From positions 145,065 through 209,064 of the forward strand of contig JAUYMA010000004.1 in the NCBI GenBank assembly GCA_030698805.1: a stretch of DNA of 64,000 bases. The letters are read 5' to 3'. Below are positions 50,900 to 58,552 of the stretch, in pieces; position 1 is the first letter of the stretch, and each line of letters begins with the position of its first letter. Below the pieces are notes generated by a model. The model did not search any database and was not told the origin of the DNA. It saw only the letters and a list, made by a program, of their open reading frames with translations. This DNA is from Nanobdellota archaeon (GTDB lineage Archaea; Nanobdellota; Nanobdellia; Pacearchaeales; GW2011-AR1). The translations under genes were made by a program, and so were the position numbers.

Positions 50900-51619
50900 A
50901 TGGAAGAGAAAAAATTTGTAAAATTTAAGAAAGAAGAGTTAGGAGTAAAAGAATATGTAAAGAGATCTTTAGGCAAGGGAAGAATTAGCGATGTAACTAT
51001 AGAATACACTCCAGTTGGAGAGAAGATAATTGTATCTACTAGCAAGCCAGGGTTGGTAATTGGGAGAAAAGGAGAAAAAATAGAGGAGCTTACAAGAGTA
51101 ATAAAGAAAAGATTCCATTTTGATAATCCCCACATTGAGATAAGAGAAATAATTGAACCTCTCTTCGACGCCAAGTTAGTCGCTGATGAAATAGCTCTTT
51201 CTTTAGAAAAAGTAGGGTCTCTAAAGTTTAAAGTTATTGCCTACAAAATGTTGCAACAGATTATTGGCCGCGGGGCATTGGGAGCGGAAATAGTTTTATC
51301 TGGAAAACTTCCTAGCGAAAGGGCAAGGAGTTGGAGATTTGCCCAGGGATATCTAAAGAAAACAGGCCATCCTGCAAAAGTAGTAGACCGCGCAATTTCT
51401 CAGGCTAAGACTTTGCCGGGAGTTGTTGGGATAAAAGTAAGTATTTTGCCTCCAGATGCGCATATACATGATAAGATAACGATTGACTCCATTATGATCA
51501 ATAAAGTAAAAGTAAATGCGAATATTTCACACCCCTCACAACCTCATGAAGAATCAGAAGAAAATATCGAGAAAAAGGTAAAGAAAAAATCAGGAGGCTT
51601 ACAAAATGGCTCTGCTTAG
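50900..51619 (+). CDS. rps3: Small-subunit ribosomal protein uS3
   Basis: 239 residues. The KH domain is 'VSTSKPGLVIGRKGEKIEEL' with the G-x-x-G loop. The C-terminal domain includes 'LSGKLPSERARSWRFAQGYL' and 'KTLPGVVGIKVSILPPDAHI'. A Lys/Glu tail ends the protein. uS3 binds mRNA at the entry site. It overlaps uL29 by 14 bases. Confidence 0.95.
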   Translation: MEEKKFVKFKKEELGVKEYVKRSLGKGRISDVTIEYTPVGEKIIVSTSKPGLVIGRKGEKIEELTRVIKKRFHFDNPHIEIREIIEPLFDAKLVADEIALSLEKVGSLKFKVIAYKMLQQIIGRGALGAEIVLSGKLPSERARSWRFAQGYLKKTGHPAKVVDRAISQAKTLPGVVGIKVSILPPDAHIHDKITIDSIMINKVKVNANISHPSQPHEESEENIEKKVKKKSGGLQNGSA

Positions 51620-51806
51620 ATTTGAAGATGTAAAGAAAATGGATAAGAAGGCAAGAGCGGAGAAAATTCAAGAGCTAAAATTAGAGCTTGTTAAAGCTAA
51701 CGTGACTGCTCATAAGTCTGCTGCTAAAACCAAAGAGATTAAAAGGGCCATAGCAAGACTAATTACATTTAATACCTCAGACAAGGAGGTGTTGAAGGGA
51801 AAATAA
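51606..51806 (+). CDS. rpl29: Large-subunit ribosomal protein uL29
   Basis: 66 residues of two helices: 'RFEDVKKMDKKARAEKIQEL' and 'LVKANVTAHKSAAKTKEIKR'. It starts inside the 3' end of uS3. It is followed by aIF1 after one base. Confidence 0.92.
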   Translation: MALLRFEDVKKMDKKARAEKIQELKLELVKANVTAHKSAAKTKEIKRAIARLITFNTSDKEVLKGK

Positions 51807-51807
51807 T

Positions 51808-52107
51808 ATGGAGATAGATCCAAGACTAGGACTGCCTAATGAATCCGGCGTCTACAAGGAGATTGCTAAAGGAGAACAGAAGATAACTGTCTCGACGGTA
51901 GCTCGCAGATACGGAAAAATTACCACGCTGGTTAGCGGATTTGATAAAAACTTTGATATTAAGGGTACTGCGAAGAGTTTGAAAGAACAACTCGCATGTG
52001 GCGGAACTGTCAAGGATAATGTTATCGAGCTCCAAGGTAATCATAAAAAACAAGTAAAACCCCTCCTGATAAAATTAGGTTTTCCACAGGATTCGATTTC
52101 AGATTAA
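51808..52107 (+). CDS. Translation initiation factor aIF1 (SUI1 domain)
   Basis: 99 residues. 'ITVSTVARRYGKITTLVSGF' and 'LACGGTVKDNVIELQGNHKK' are the SUI1 core, which monitors start-codon selection in the 30S P site. Its place after uL29 is standard in archaeal ribosomal operons. The next gene is uS17, with no Rpp29 (rnp1) gene in between as there would normally be. Confidence 0.93.
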   Translation: MEIDPRLGLPNESGVYKEIAKGEQKITVSTVARRYGKITTLVSGFDKNFDIKGTAKSLKEQLACGGTVKDNVIELQGNHKKQVKPLLIKLGFPQDSISD

Positions 52108-52108
52108 A

Positions 52109-52462
52109 ATGAATAACAAAAAATCATACAAGCAAGAAAAGAAAGAAAAGATGAACACGAAGGAGAATAACACTTCAGTCAGCACTGCATTTTCTTCTAG
52201 AGGAAGAGCGTTCGAAGGAGTGGTCACAAAGAAATTCCCTACTAGAATAGTAGTTGAATTTGAGAGAATAGTTCACATGCCTAAATATGAGAGGTTCTAT
52301 AAGAAGAAAAGCAGATTACATGCAAAATTACCTAAGGATCTGAATGTTGAGGTGGGAGATTATGTTCTTGTAAGAGAATGTAGGCCTCTAAGTAAAATAA
52401 TCCATTTTATCCTAATCAAGAAGATACGTTCTTCTACGGAGGCAAAAAATGAAGTCAATTAG
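52109..52462 (+). CDS. rps17: Small-subunit ribosomal protein uS17
   Basis: 117 residues. About 30 lysine/asparagine-rich residues precede the OB fold: 'GRAFEGVVTKKFPTRIVVEF', 'KYERFYKKKSRLHAKLPKDL' and 'VGDYVLVRECRPLSKIIHFI'. The match to uS17 (not to Rpp29) is clear from 'RPLSK'. It follows aIF1 directly and overlaps uL14 by 14 bases. Confidence 0.93.
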   Translation: MNNKKSYKQEKKEKMNTKENNTSVSTAFSSRGRAFEGVVTKKFPTRIVVEFERIVHMPKYERFYKKKSRLHAKLPKDLNVEVGDYVLVRECRPLSKIIHFILIKKIRSSTEAKNEVN

Positions 52463-52850
52463 TGCGAAAGTAACCAGAGGATTAAATATCGGAAGCAATG
52501 TTGTAGCTGCGGACAATAGTGGAGCAAGAATAGTAAGAATTACCGGAGTGAAGCATGGGAAATCTAAGAAGGGAAGGCAACAATATGCTAAAGTTGCAGA
52601 TTGGGTTAAAGTTTCAGTAAGGGCTGGAAAGCCAGATATGAAAGGACAAGTTTTCGACGCAGTAGTAATAAGACAAAGAAAGTCCTATAGAAGATTAACA
52701 GGGGAAAGAGTTTGCTTTGAAGATAATGCTGTAGCTTTGCTCAAAGATGAGAAAGGAAATCCAAAAGGAACAATGATCAAAGGGCCCGTTGCTAGGGAAG
52801 TTTCTGAAAGATGGAAAGAGGTCGCTAAAATAGCGCAATACGTATTATGA
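52449..52850 (+). CDS. rpl14: Large-subunit ribosomal protein uL14
   Basis: 133 residues: 'VVAADNSGARIVRITGVKHG', 'VKVSVRAGKPDMKGQVFDAV' and 'VRQRKSYRR..' type core, then 'CFEDNAVALLKDEKGNPKGT'. This is the conserved uL14 at the subunit interface. It overlaps uS17 and uL24 at both ends (ATGA with uL24 at 52847). Confidence 0.95.
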   Translation: MKSISAKVTRGLNIGSNVVAADNSGARIVRITGVKHGKSKKGRQQYAKVADWVKVSVRAGKPDMKGQVFDAVVIRQRKSYRRLTGERVCFEDNAVALLKDEKGNPKGTMIKGPVAREVSERWKEVAKIAQYVL

Positions 52851-53299
52851 AAAAAGAATTTTCAACCTCTTGGGTTTCCAGCAATCAACCTCGAAAGCAG
52901 AGGAAATATGTTGCAAATGCTCCTCTTCATGTGAAGCATAAGTTTTTAAGTGCTAATTTATCTAAGGAATTACGTAAAAAGCATGGCAAGAGAAATCTTC
53001 CTCTTCGGAAAGGGGATGATGTGCTTGTCATGCGTGGCAGTTCTAAAAAGAAGAAAGCTAAAGTTTTAGAGATCAATTTAAGGAAATGCTTTGTTTATTT
53101 GGAAGGGATTCAAAGAACAAAGAAAGATGGCGCCAAAGTGAATGTGCCTTTCCATCCTTCAACTTTACAAATACAATCTTTGTATATGGATGACAAGAAG
53201 AGAATCTCTCCTCATTCAGAAAAAAAAGAGGAATCTTCTAAGGCTGCTAAAGAATCTAAAAATACTAAAGAACAAAAAACTAAACTGGAGAATAAATAA
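52847..53299 (+). CDS. rpl24: Large-subunit ribosomal protein uL24 with Lys-rich tail
   Basis: 150 residues. 'LSANLSKELRKKHGKRNLPL' and 'KGDDVLVMRGSSKKKKAKVL' contain the KOW motif; the tail from about 122 is a Lys/Glu/Ser-rich extension. It is coupled to uL14, and eS4 begins on the base after its stop. Frame 53142-53366 is a shadow. Confidence 0.92.
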   Translation: MKKEFSTSWVSSNQPRKQRKYVANAPLHVKHKFLSANLSKELRKKHGKRNLPLRKGDDVLVMRGSSKKKKAKVLEINLRKCFVYLEGIQRTKKDGAKVNVPFHPSTLQIQSLYMDDKKRISPHSEKKEESSKAAKESKNTKEQKTKLENK

Positions 53300-53920
53300 A
53301 TGCATCAAACAAGAAAAGAAGCAACAACTAAATTGCCAGTACCAAGAAAAGGAACAAAATATCTAGTCAGAGCTTCAAGCCACGTTAACGATTCAGTTCC
53401 AGTCTTAATTGCTATTAGGGACATGCTTAAACTGGCATCTAATTCTAAAGAAGTGAAAAATATCATACATAACAAATCTTTAAAATTAAACGGTAGAATT
53501 GTAAAAGATTACCACGAAAGTATAAAATTATTTAATATACTCGAGGCAGGTAAATCTTACACTCTCTCAATTCTCCCTTCAAAAAAATTCACATTCATCG
53601 AGTCTAAAAATAAAGATTATCGTTTATGTAAAATATCCAACAAGAGAATATTGGGAAAAAACTTATTCCAACTCAACTTACATGATGGTTCTAATGTAGT
53701 AAGCAAAGAAAATTTGCCGGTGGGGGGGTCTCTTTATCTCGACTTTTCAGGAAAAGTAGTGAAGCACATTCCTTTAGTAGAGGGAAGTAAAGTATTTGTG
53801 ATGTCTGGAAGACATACTGGCAAAGAAGGGACCATAAAATCATTGTTAGAAAATCGCACTCTAATCAACTTTAAGGAGGGATCTGCCCAGATTGAAAAAA
53901 GCAGAGTTATAGTATTATGA
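53300..53920 (+). CDS. rps4e: Small-subunit ribosomal protein eS4
   Basis: 206 residues, shorter than the usual about 240. 'TKYLVRASSHVNDSVPVLIA' and 'SKEVKNIIHNKSLKLNGRIV' (S4-like RNA-binding region) are followed by 'SGRHTGKEGTIKSLLENRTL' (KOW). Other features are standard. The tip of uL5 starts within its last four bases (ATGA at 53917). Confidence 0.9.
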   Translation: MHQTRKEATTKLPVPRKGTKYLVRASSHVNDSVPVLIAIRDMLKLASNSKEVKNIIHNKSLKLNGRIVKDYHESIKLFNILEAGKSYTLSILPSKKFTFIESKNKDYRLCKISNKRILGKNLFQLNLHDGSNVVSKENLPVGGSLYLDFSGKVVKHIPLVEGSKVFVMSGRHTGKEGTIKSLLENRTLINFKEGSAQIEKSRVIVL

Positions 53921-54456
53921 AAGCAAAAGTCCAATCCCCCAAGGTAGCAGCCAAGCCTGAGAATGTTATGAGGGCCCCATATATAGAGAAGGTTATAATC
54001 AGCGCAGGAGCCACTGGAGATGATTTGATTAAAGCGAGAAAACTTTTAGAATTATTATCAAAGAAAAAAGCTCAAATAGTACAATCTAATAAGAGGATAC
54101 CTGATTTTGGAGTCAGGCCTGGTTTGGAAGTTGGAACCAGAATAACTCTAAGAAGAAAGGACGCAATAGACTTGCTAAAAAGATTGCTAGGAGCCATGGA
54201 CAATGCTTTAAGGAAGAAGCAAATATCCGAAAATCATTTTTCATTTGGATTAGAAGAATATATTGAGATTCCAGGGATAGAATACCAAAGAGACATAGGA
54301 ATTAGGGGTTTAAATGTAACGATAGTTTTTGCAAGAAAAGGTTTAAGAGTAGGTGTGAAGAAAATAAAATCTGGAAAGGTGCCAAAAAAACAAAGAGTCT
54401 CAAAGGAAGAAATAATCACATATATGGAGGAAAACTTTAAGACAAAGTTTAATTGA
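53917..54456 (+). CDS. rpl5: Large-subunit ribosomal protein uL5
   Basis: 179 residues. 'PYIEKVIISAGATGDDLIKA', 'RIPDFGVRPGLEVGTRITLR' and 'GIEYQRDIGIRGLNVTIVFA' are uL5, the P-site-facing 5S rRNA binder. The start overlaps eS4 by four bases. It is one base before uS14. Confidence 0.94.
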   Translation: MKAKVQSPKVAAKPENVMRAPYIEKVIISAGATGDDLIKARKLLELLSKKKAQIVQSNKRIPDFGVRPGLEVGTRITLRRKDAIDLLKRLLGAMDNALRKKQISENHFSFGLEEYIEIPGIEYQRDIGIRGLNVTIVFARKGLRVGVKKIKSGKVPKKQRVSKEEIITYMEENFKTKFN

Positions 54457-54457
54457 A

Positions 54458-54688
54458 ATGACTGCAAGCGATTGGAATAAAACATTGAAACAATTAAGGA
54501 ATAAACCTGCAGTCATGCAGAAATACATTAGGCACTGCAAGCCGAAGGTTCGTAAAACAGGAATTGCTGCCCGAAAATGCGAGAGATGTGGCAGATTTGG
54601 CGCACATATAAAACAGTATAATATAAATTTATGCAGACAGTGCTTTAGGGAGATAGCAGAAGAAATCGGCTTCAATAAATACAACTAA
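54458..54688 (+). CDS. rps14: Small-subunit ribosomal protein uS14
   Basis: 76 residues. 'KCERCGRFGAHIKQYNINLC' followed by 'RQCFREIAEEIGF' holds the zinc-binding C-x2-C...C-x2-C set of archaeal uS14. The N-terminal extension of about 35 residues is longer than usual. uS8 begins one base after the stop. Confidence 0.92.
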   Translation: MTASDWNKTLKQLRNKPAVMQKYIRHCKPKVRKTGIAARKCERCGRFGAHIKQYNINLCRQCFREIAEEIGFNKYN

Positions 54689-54689
54689 C

Positions 54690-55064
54690 ATGAGTCAAGA
54701 CATAATATCAGACACTTTGAATCAAATGATGAATGCTAAGAAGGCGGGAAAGACTTCCCTAGTAGTAAAAGCTCATTCCAAACTCTTACTTTCCATCTTA
54801 GCATTAGTCAAATTAAAAGGTTATGTCAAAAATTACGAAGTAGATGGGAGATCTTTAAAGATAGAGTTTGCAAGATTAAATGGATGTAATTCCATAAAGC
54901 CAAGATTTATCGTAGGAGTCAAAGATATAGATAACTATGTCAAAAGATACTTGCCTGCTAAAGGTTTAGGGATTATAATAATTTCAACTAGCCAAGGGAT
55001 AATGGCTCATCAAACTTGCCAAGAAAAAAATATTGGAGGAAGCCTTTTAGCTTATTTTTACTAA
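54690..55064 (+). CDS. rps8: Small-subunit ribosomal protein uS8
   Basis: 124 residues: 'SDTLNQMMNAKKAGKTSLVV' (N-terminal domain) and 'PRFIVGVKDIDNYVKRYLPA' with C-terminal 'IISTSQGIMAHQTCQEKNIG'. The C-terminal 'GGSLLAYFY' is the usual end. The stop shares a base with the uL6 ATG (TAATG, 55062-55066). Confidence 0.94.
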   Translation: MSQDIISDTLNQMMNAKKAGKTSLVVKAHSKLLLSILALVKLKGYVKNYEVDGRSLKIEFARLNGCNSIKPRFIVGVKDIDNYVKRYLPAKGLGIIIISTSQGIMAHQTCQEKNIGGSLLAYFY

Positions 55065-55609
55065 TGAAAAAAGAAATAATTGAATCCTTGCATATTCCAG
55101 CAGAAATATCTTGCGTGGTGGAAGGAAGAAAATTAATCTGCAGAAAGGACAATGTTGAGATGACTCGCACACTCGATATCCCGAGTATCTCCTTAGAGAT
55201 AAAAGACTCTAAAATAGTTTTGTCTTGCAAGAAGGGAAGTAAAAGAGAATTTAAGGTAATGAAATCCTTTATTGCACATACCCAGAATATTTTCACAGGC
55301 TTAAATAATAAATTTGCCTATAAACTAGAAGCTTGCAATCTTCATTTTCCCATGACTTTGAAATTGGATAAAAACACTTTGTTGATAAACAATTTTTTAG
55401 GAGAAAAAATCCCTAGAACTGCCACAATTTTACCCGGGGTAGATATAGAAATCAAAGGCAGCAAAATTGACCTTTCTTCATCCGACAGAGAAGCTGCAGG
55501 TCAAACTGCTGCAAATATAGAAAAAGCAACCCGAATAAAATATCGGGACCGCAGGATTTTCCAAGATGGCATCTTTATTACTCACAAACCTGGGAGAGAG
55601 GAGAAATGA
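55064..55609 (+). CDS. rpl6: Large-subunit ribosomal protein uL6
   Basis: I take the ATG at 55064 rather than the more upstream frame (55016), because it begins with the family start 'MKKEIIESLHIPAEISCVVE' and abuts the uS8 stop. 181 residues, including 'VMKSFIAHTQNIFTGLNNKF' and 'NFLGEKIPRTATILPGVDIE'. It overlaps eL32 by four bases. Confidence 0.93.
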   Translation: MKKEIIESLHIPAEISCVVEGRKLICRKDNVEMTRTLDIPSISLEIKDSKIVLSCKKGSKREFKVMKSFIAHTQNIFTGLNNKFAYKLEACNLHFPMTLKLDKNTLLINNFLGEKIPRTATILPGVDIEIKGSKIDLSSSDREAAGQTAANIEKATRIKYRDRRIFQDGIFITHKPGREEK

Positions 55610-55956
55610 AAAGGCAATTTTTAAGGGCAGACACATTTAGATATAAAAGGATTGGCAGCCATAGCAGAAAGCTTCTAAAATGGAGAAGGCCAAGAGGTAA
55701 ACAGAACAAGTTGAGGCTAAAACGAACAGGACATCCACAACAACCATCTATAGGATTTGGAACTTCAAGGTCTCAATCAGGAAAGATAAGAAATTTGGTT
55801 CCTATGAACATTAATAATCTCAAAGATTTGGAGAAGGCCAGCAAAGATAACATTTTGATAATATCTAGACGAATAGGTGCAAAAAAGAAATTAGAGATAA
55901 TCAAGATTGCTGAAGAAAAAAAAATACAAGTATTTAACATTGGAGGGAAAAAATGA
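55606..55956 (+). CDS. rpl32e: Large-subunit ribosomal protein eL32
   Basis: 116 residues, an archaeal/eukaryotic-type protein: 'FRYKRIGSHSRKLLKWRRPR' and 'GKQNKLRLKRTGHPQQPSIG' match eL32. It starts inside uL6 and overlaps eL19 by four bases (ATGA 55953-55956). Confidence 0.93.
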   Translation: MKRQFLRADTFRYKRIGSHSRKLLKWRRPRGKQNKLRLKRTGHPQQPSIGFGTSRSQSGKIRNLVPMNINNLKDLEKASKDNILIISRRIGAKKKLEIIKIAEEKKIQVFNIGGKK

Positions 55957-56360
55957 ATTTAGGAAAAAAGAAAATTTTAGCAGCAAAAACATTGCAAGTT
56001 GGAAAAGAAAGAATAGTATTTAACATAGAAAGATTAAATGAAATAAAAGAAGCCATCACTAAACAGGATATTAGGGATCTCTTTAACAACAAAGCCATAT
56101 TTATAAAAGAAGTCAATGGCCGTAAGAAGATAGAAAAAAGGAAAAATAGAAGGAGAAAAGGAAGTATAAAGAAGAGTATCAAAAGAAGCAAGGAAAAATA
56201 TATGATCTTGGCAAGAAAGTTGCGAGCTTATCTCTTCGAATTAAGGAGGAAGGATCTATTGCCTCCAGAAAGATACAATCATTTGAGGCGACAGATAAAA
56301 GCAGGAGTATTTAAGAGCAAAAATCATTTAAAGGAAAGCATTGGAGGATTTGAAAAATGA
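55953..56360 (+). CDS. rpl19e: Large-subunit ribosomal protein eL19
   Basis: 135 residues, basic and helical: 'AKTLQVGKERIVFNIERLNE', 'KRKNRRRKGSIKKSIKRSKE' and 'DLLPPERYNHLRRQIKAGVF' match eL19, which forms an intersubunit bridge. A four-base overlap couples it to eL32 and to uL18. Confidence 0.93.
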   Translation: MNLGKKKILAAKTLQVGKERIVFNIERLNEIKEAITKQDIRDLFNNKAIFIKEVNGRKKIEKRKNRRRKGSIKKSIKRSKEKYMILARKLRAYLFELRRKDLLPPERYNHLRRQIKAGVFKSKNHLKESIGGFEK

Positions 56361-56833
56361 CTAAAGTATTAAGAAGACGAAGATTTGAAGCTAAAACTGA
56401 TTATCGGTCTAGATTGGATCTTTTAAAATCTAGTTTTCCTAGATTAATTATTAGAAAAACTAACAGGCAGATTATTGTTCAGATAATCGAAAGCAAAGAT
56501 GCTCAGGATAAAGTTCTTTTTAGTGCAGCATCTAAAGACCTCTTAACCCAGGGATGGCCAAAAGATTTAGCCGGCAGCTTGAAGAGCAAACCCGCAGCGT
56601 ACCTTACCGGATACCTATTAGCTAAAAGAGCAGTTGGTAAAACTAAAAAAGCAATCTTGGACACTGGTTTGAATAGAAATGTTAAAAAATCACGACTTTA
56701 TTCCGCTCTTAAAGGGGTAATTGACGGCGGCATTGAGATCCCCCACAAGGAAGATGTCTTGCCTTCTGATGAGGAATTGTCTTCAAATGTGAAGGTAGGA
56801 AGCTTAATAAATAAATTAAAAGCTAAAATATAA
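56357..56833 (+). CDS. rpl18: Large-subunit ribosomal protein uL18
   Basis: 158 residues. 'RRRRFEAKTDYRSRLDLLKS'-type N-terminus, 'RLIIRKTNRQIIVQIIESKD' and 'GYLLAKRAVGKTKKAILDTG' match uL18, the 5S rRNA binder. It is followed one base later by uS5. Confidence 0.93.
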   Translation: MTKVLRRRRFEAKTDYRSRLDLLKSSFPRLIIRKTNRQIIVQIIESKDAQDKVLFSAASKDLLTQGWPKDLAGSLKSKPAAYLTGYLLAKRAVGKTKKAILDTGLNRNVKKSRLYSALKGVIDGGIEIPHKEDVLPSDEELSSNVKVGSLINKLKAKI

Positions 56834-56834
56834 A

Positions 56835-57629
56835 ATGGCAGAAAAAGAAACAAAAAACGAACCAAAAGACTTAATTGAACCTGTTCCAGAAGAGCTTGAT
56901 AAAGTGGAAGTAGGGTTAATTGCAGAGGAAAAAGAGCAGAAGAGCTTCGAAGAGGAAAGGAGAGAAAGAGAAGAAGCCAAAATGCAATCGGATCTAGATA
57001 AATGGGCTCCAAAAACGCAATTAGGCAAGTTAGTCAAAGTTGGAAAAGAAAAAGATTTTGACAATATTCTAACAACTGGGAAGAAAATACTTGAACATCA
57101 GATAGCAGATTCATTATTAAAACTAGAAAATGACCTTCTTTTAATTGGGCAAGCTAAAGGCAAATTTGGTGGAGGGAAAAGGAGAGCCTGGAGGCAAACA
57201 CAAAAGAAGACTATGGAAGGTAATATCGTAACTTTCTCTTGTATGGCCGTTGTAGGCGATAGAAAAGGCCATGTAGGTATAGGGTTAGGAAAAGCTAAGG
57301 AAACTCTTCCTTCAAGGCAAAAAGCTTTGAGAAATGCCAAGCTTAACATAATCAGAGTGGAACTTGGATACGAAAGTCCCGAAGAGGAGAAGACTTCTCC
57401 ACATACCGTTCCTTTTATAGTAGAAGGAAAATGCGGGAGTATTAGAATAAAATTACTTCCAGCTCCAAGAGGCACCGGGCTGGTAGTTGGCGATGAGTGC
57501 AAAAAGATTTTAAAGCTAGCCGGAATCCAAGATGTTTACGGAGTAACTAAGGGCCAAACAAGAACCACTTTTAACCTCGCAAAAGCTTGCATGGATGCCT
57601 TATCTAAAACAACAAAAATGCTAAAATGA
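56835..57629 (+). CDS. rps5: Small-subunit ribosomal protein uS5 with acidic N-terminal extension
   Basis: 264 residues; about the first 50 are an acidic, glutamate-rich extension. The uS5 domain then includes 'KGHVGIGLGKAKETLPSRQK' and 'IKLLPAPRGTGLVVGDECKK' (dsRBD-like and C-terminal parts). uS5 contributes to decoding fidelity. It overlaps uL30 by four bases. Confidence 0.94.
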   Translation: MAEKETKNEPKDLIEPVPEELDKVEVGLIAEEKEQKSFEEERREREEAKMQSDLDKWAPKTQLGKLVKVGKEKDFDNILTTGKKILEHQIADSLLKLENDLLLIGQAKGKFGGGKRRAWRQTQKKTMEGNIVTFSCMAVVGDRKGHVGIGLGKAKETLPSRQKALRNAKLNIIRVELGYESPEEEKTSPHTVPFIVEGKCGSIRIKLLPAPRGTGLVVGDECKKILKLAGIQDVYGVTKGQTRTTFNLAKACMDALSKTTKMLK

Positions 57630-58042
57630 TAATTGTAGTAAGAATTTCAGGATTAGTGGAGATACCTCAAGAGGTAAAAGAGTCGCTTTATAGACTAAGA
57701 CTTAGAAGGAAATATACTGCGGTCCTCTTAGAAGAGACTAAAGAAAATGAATCTTTGTTACAGCAGTTGAGAAATTTTATAGCATACGGTAAATTGAACC
57801 AAGAAACTCTTTCTCTTTTAGTAGAAAAAAGAGCAATGCCTTTACCAGGTAAAAAGATTGAAGCAAAAAAAGTAGTGGAAGGATTAGATAAAAAATCTCT
57901 TGAGGAACTTGGAGTAAAGCCTTTCTTCAGACTTCATCCGCCTAGAGGTGGAATCGACTCTAAGACTCATTTCCCTATAAGAAAGGGAGTGCTCGGAGAT
58001 AATAAAGAAAAAATCAATGATCTTATAAGGAGGATGTTATGA
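57626..58042 (+). CDS. rpl30: Large-subunit ribosomal protein uL30
   Basis: 138 residues: 'VVRISGLVEIPQEVKESLYR' and 'LRLRRKYTAVLLEETKENES' match archaeal uL30, and 'FFRLHPPRGGIDSKTHFPIR' is the characteristic C-terminal segment. It overlaps uL15 by four bases (ATGA 58039). Confidence 0.94.
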   Translation: MIIVVRISGLVEIPQEVKESLYRLRLRRKYTAVLLEETKENESLLQQLRNFIAYGKLNQETLSLLVEKRAMPLPGKKIEAKKVVEGLDKKSLEELGVKPFFRLHPPRGGIDSKTHFPIRKGVLGDNKEKINDLIRRML

Positions 58043-58509
58043 AAGGAAAGAAAAGACGCAAGTCTTCTAGGTATCGCGCAAGTCAGACGGCTAGACGTGG
58101 CAAGAAGGCCAGAACTAGAGGTTCAGGAAATCAAGGCGGCAAGGGTTGGGCAGGTACTGGAAAAAGAGGAGATCAAAAGAAAACTCTAGTCATTAAACTT
58201 AGCGGCGGAAATAATTATTTTGGCAAGTCAAAAACTCTTAGGAGAGGAAAAGTGCCGGCAAAATTAGAAGCCATCAATTTGTCCCAGGTGATACTTAATC
58301 TTCCATCTTTTATTCAAAAAGAAAAGGCTAAAGAAAGCAAGGGAGCTTACGAGATAAATCTCGAAGGTTATAAAATACTTGGAGAAGGAGAAGTTAAAGG
58401 TAAATTAATTATTAAGGCCTCAGCGTTTTCAGCCGTTGCCAAGGAGAAAATAGAAAATGCTGGCGGGAAGGCTATTTCTTCAAATGAGGCCGACGGGGCA
58501 TCTGAGTAG
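58039..58509 (+). CDS. rpl15: Large-subunit ribosomal protein uL15
   Basis: 156 residues. 'RGKKARTRGSGNQGGKGWAG' is the Gly-rich loop found in uL15; the C-terminal half is 'EGYKILGEGEVKGKLIIKAS' then 'AFSAVAKEKIENAGGKAIS'. It closes the ribosomal protein run. secY follows 43 bp later with its own promoter. Confidence 0.94.
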   Translation: MKGKKRRKSSRYRASQTARRGKKARTRGSGNQGGKGWAGTGKRGDQKKTLVIKLSGGNNYFGKSKTLRRGKVPAKLEAINLSQVILNLPSFIQKEKAKESKGAYEINLEGYKILGEGEVKGKLIIKASAFSAVAKEKIENAGGKAISSNEADGASE

Positions 58510-58522
58510 ATCAAATCCCAAC

Positions 58523-58531
58523 CTTTAAAAA
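58523..58531 (+). promoter_or_regulatory. TATA box of secY
   Basis: 'ctttaaaaa' centred about 26 nt before the ATG at 58553. It implies a leaderless secY transcript in addition to read-through from uL15. Confidence 0.55.
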
Positions 58532-58552
58532 CGTCTTATTTTTATATTGATT

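Noticed and set aside
52109..52462. Possibility that this gene is the RNase P protein Rpp29
   Set aside because: The position after aIF1 suggested it, but the OB-fold motif with 'RPLSK' and the rest of the sequence are uS17.
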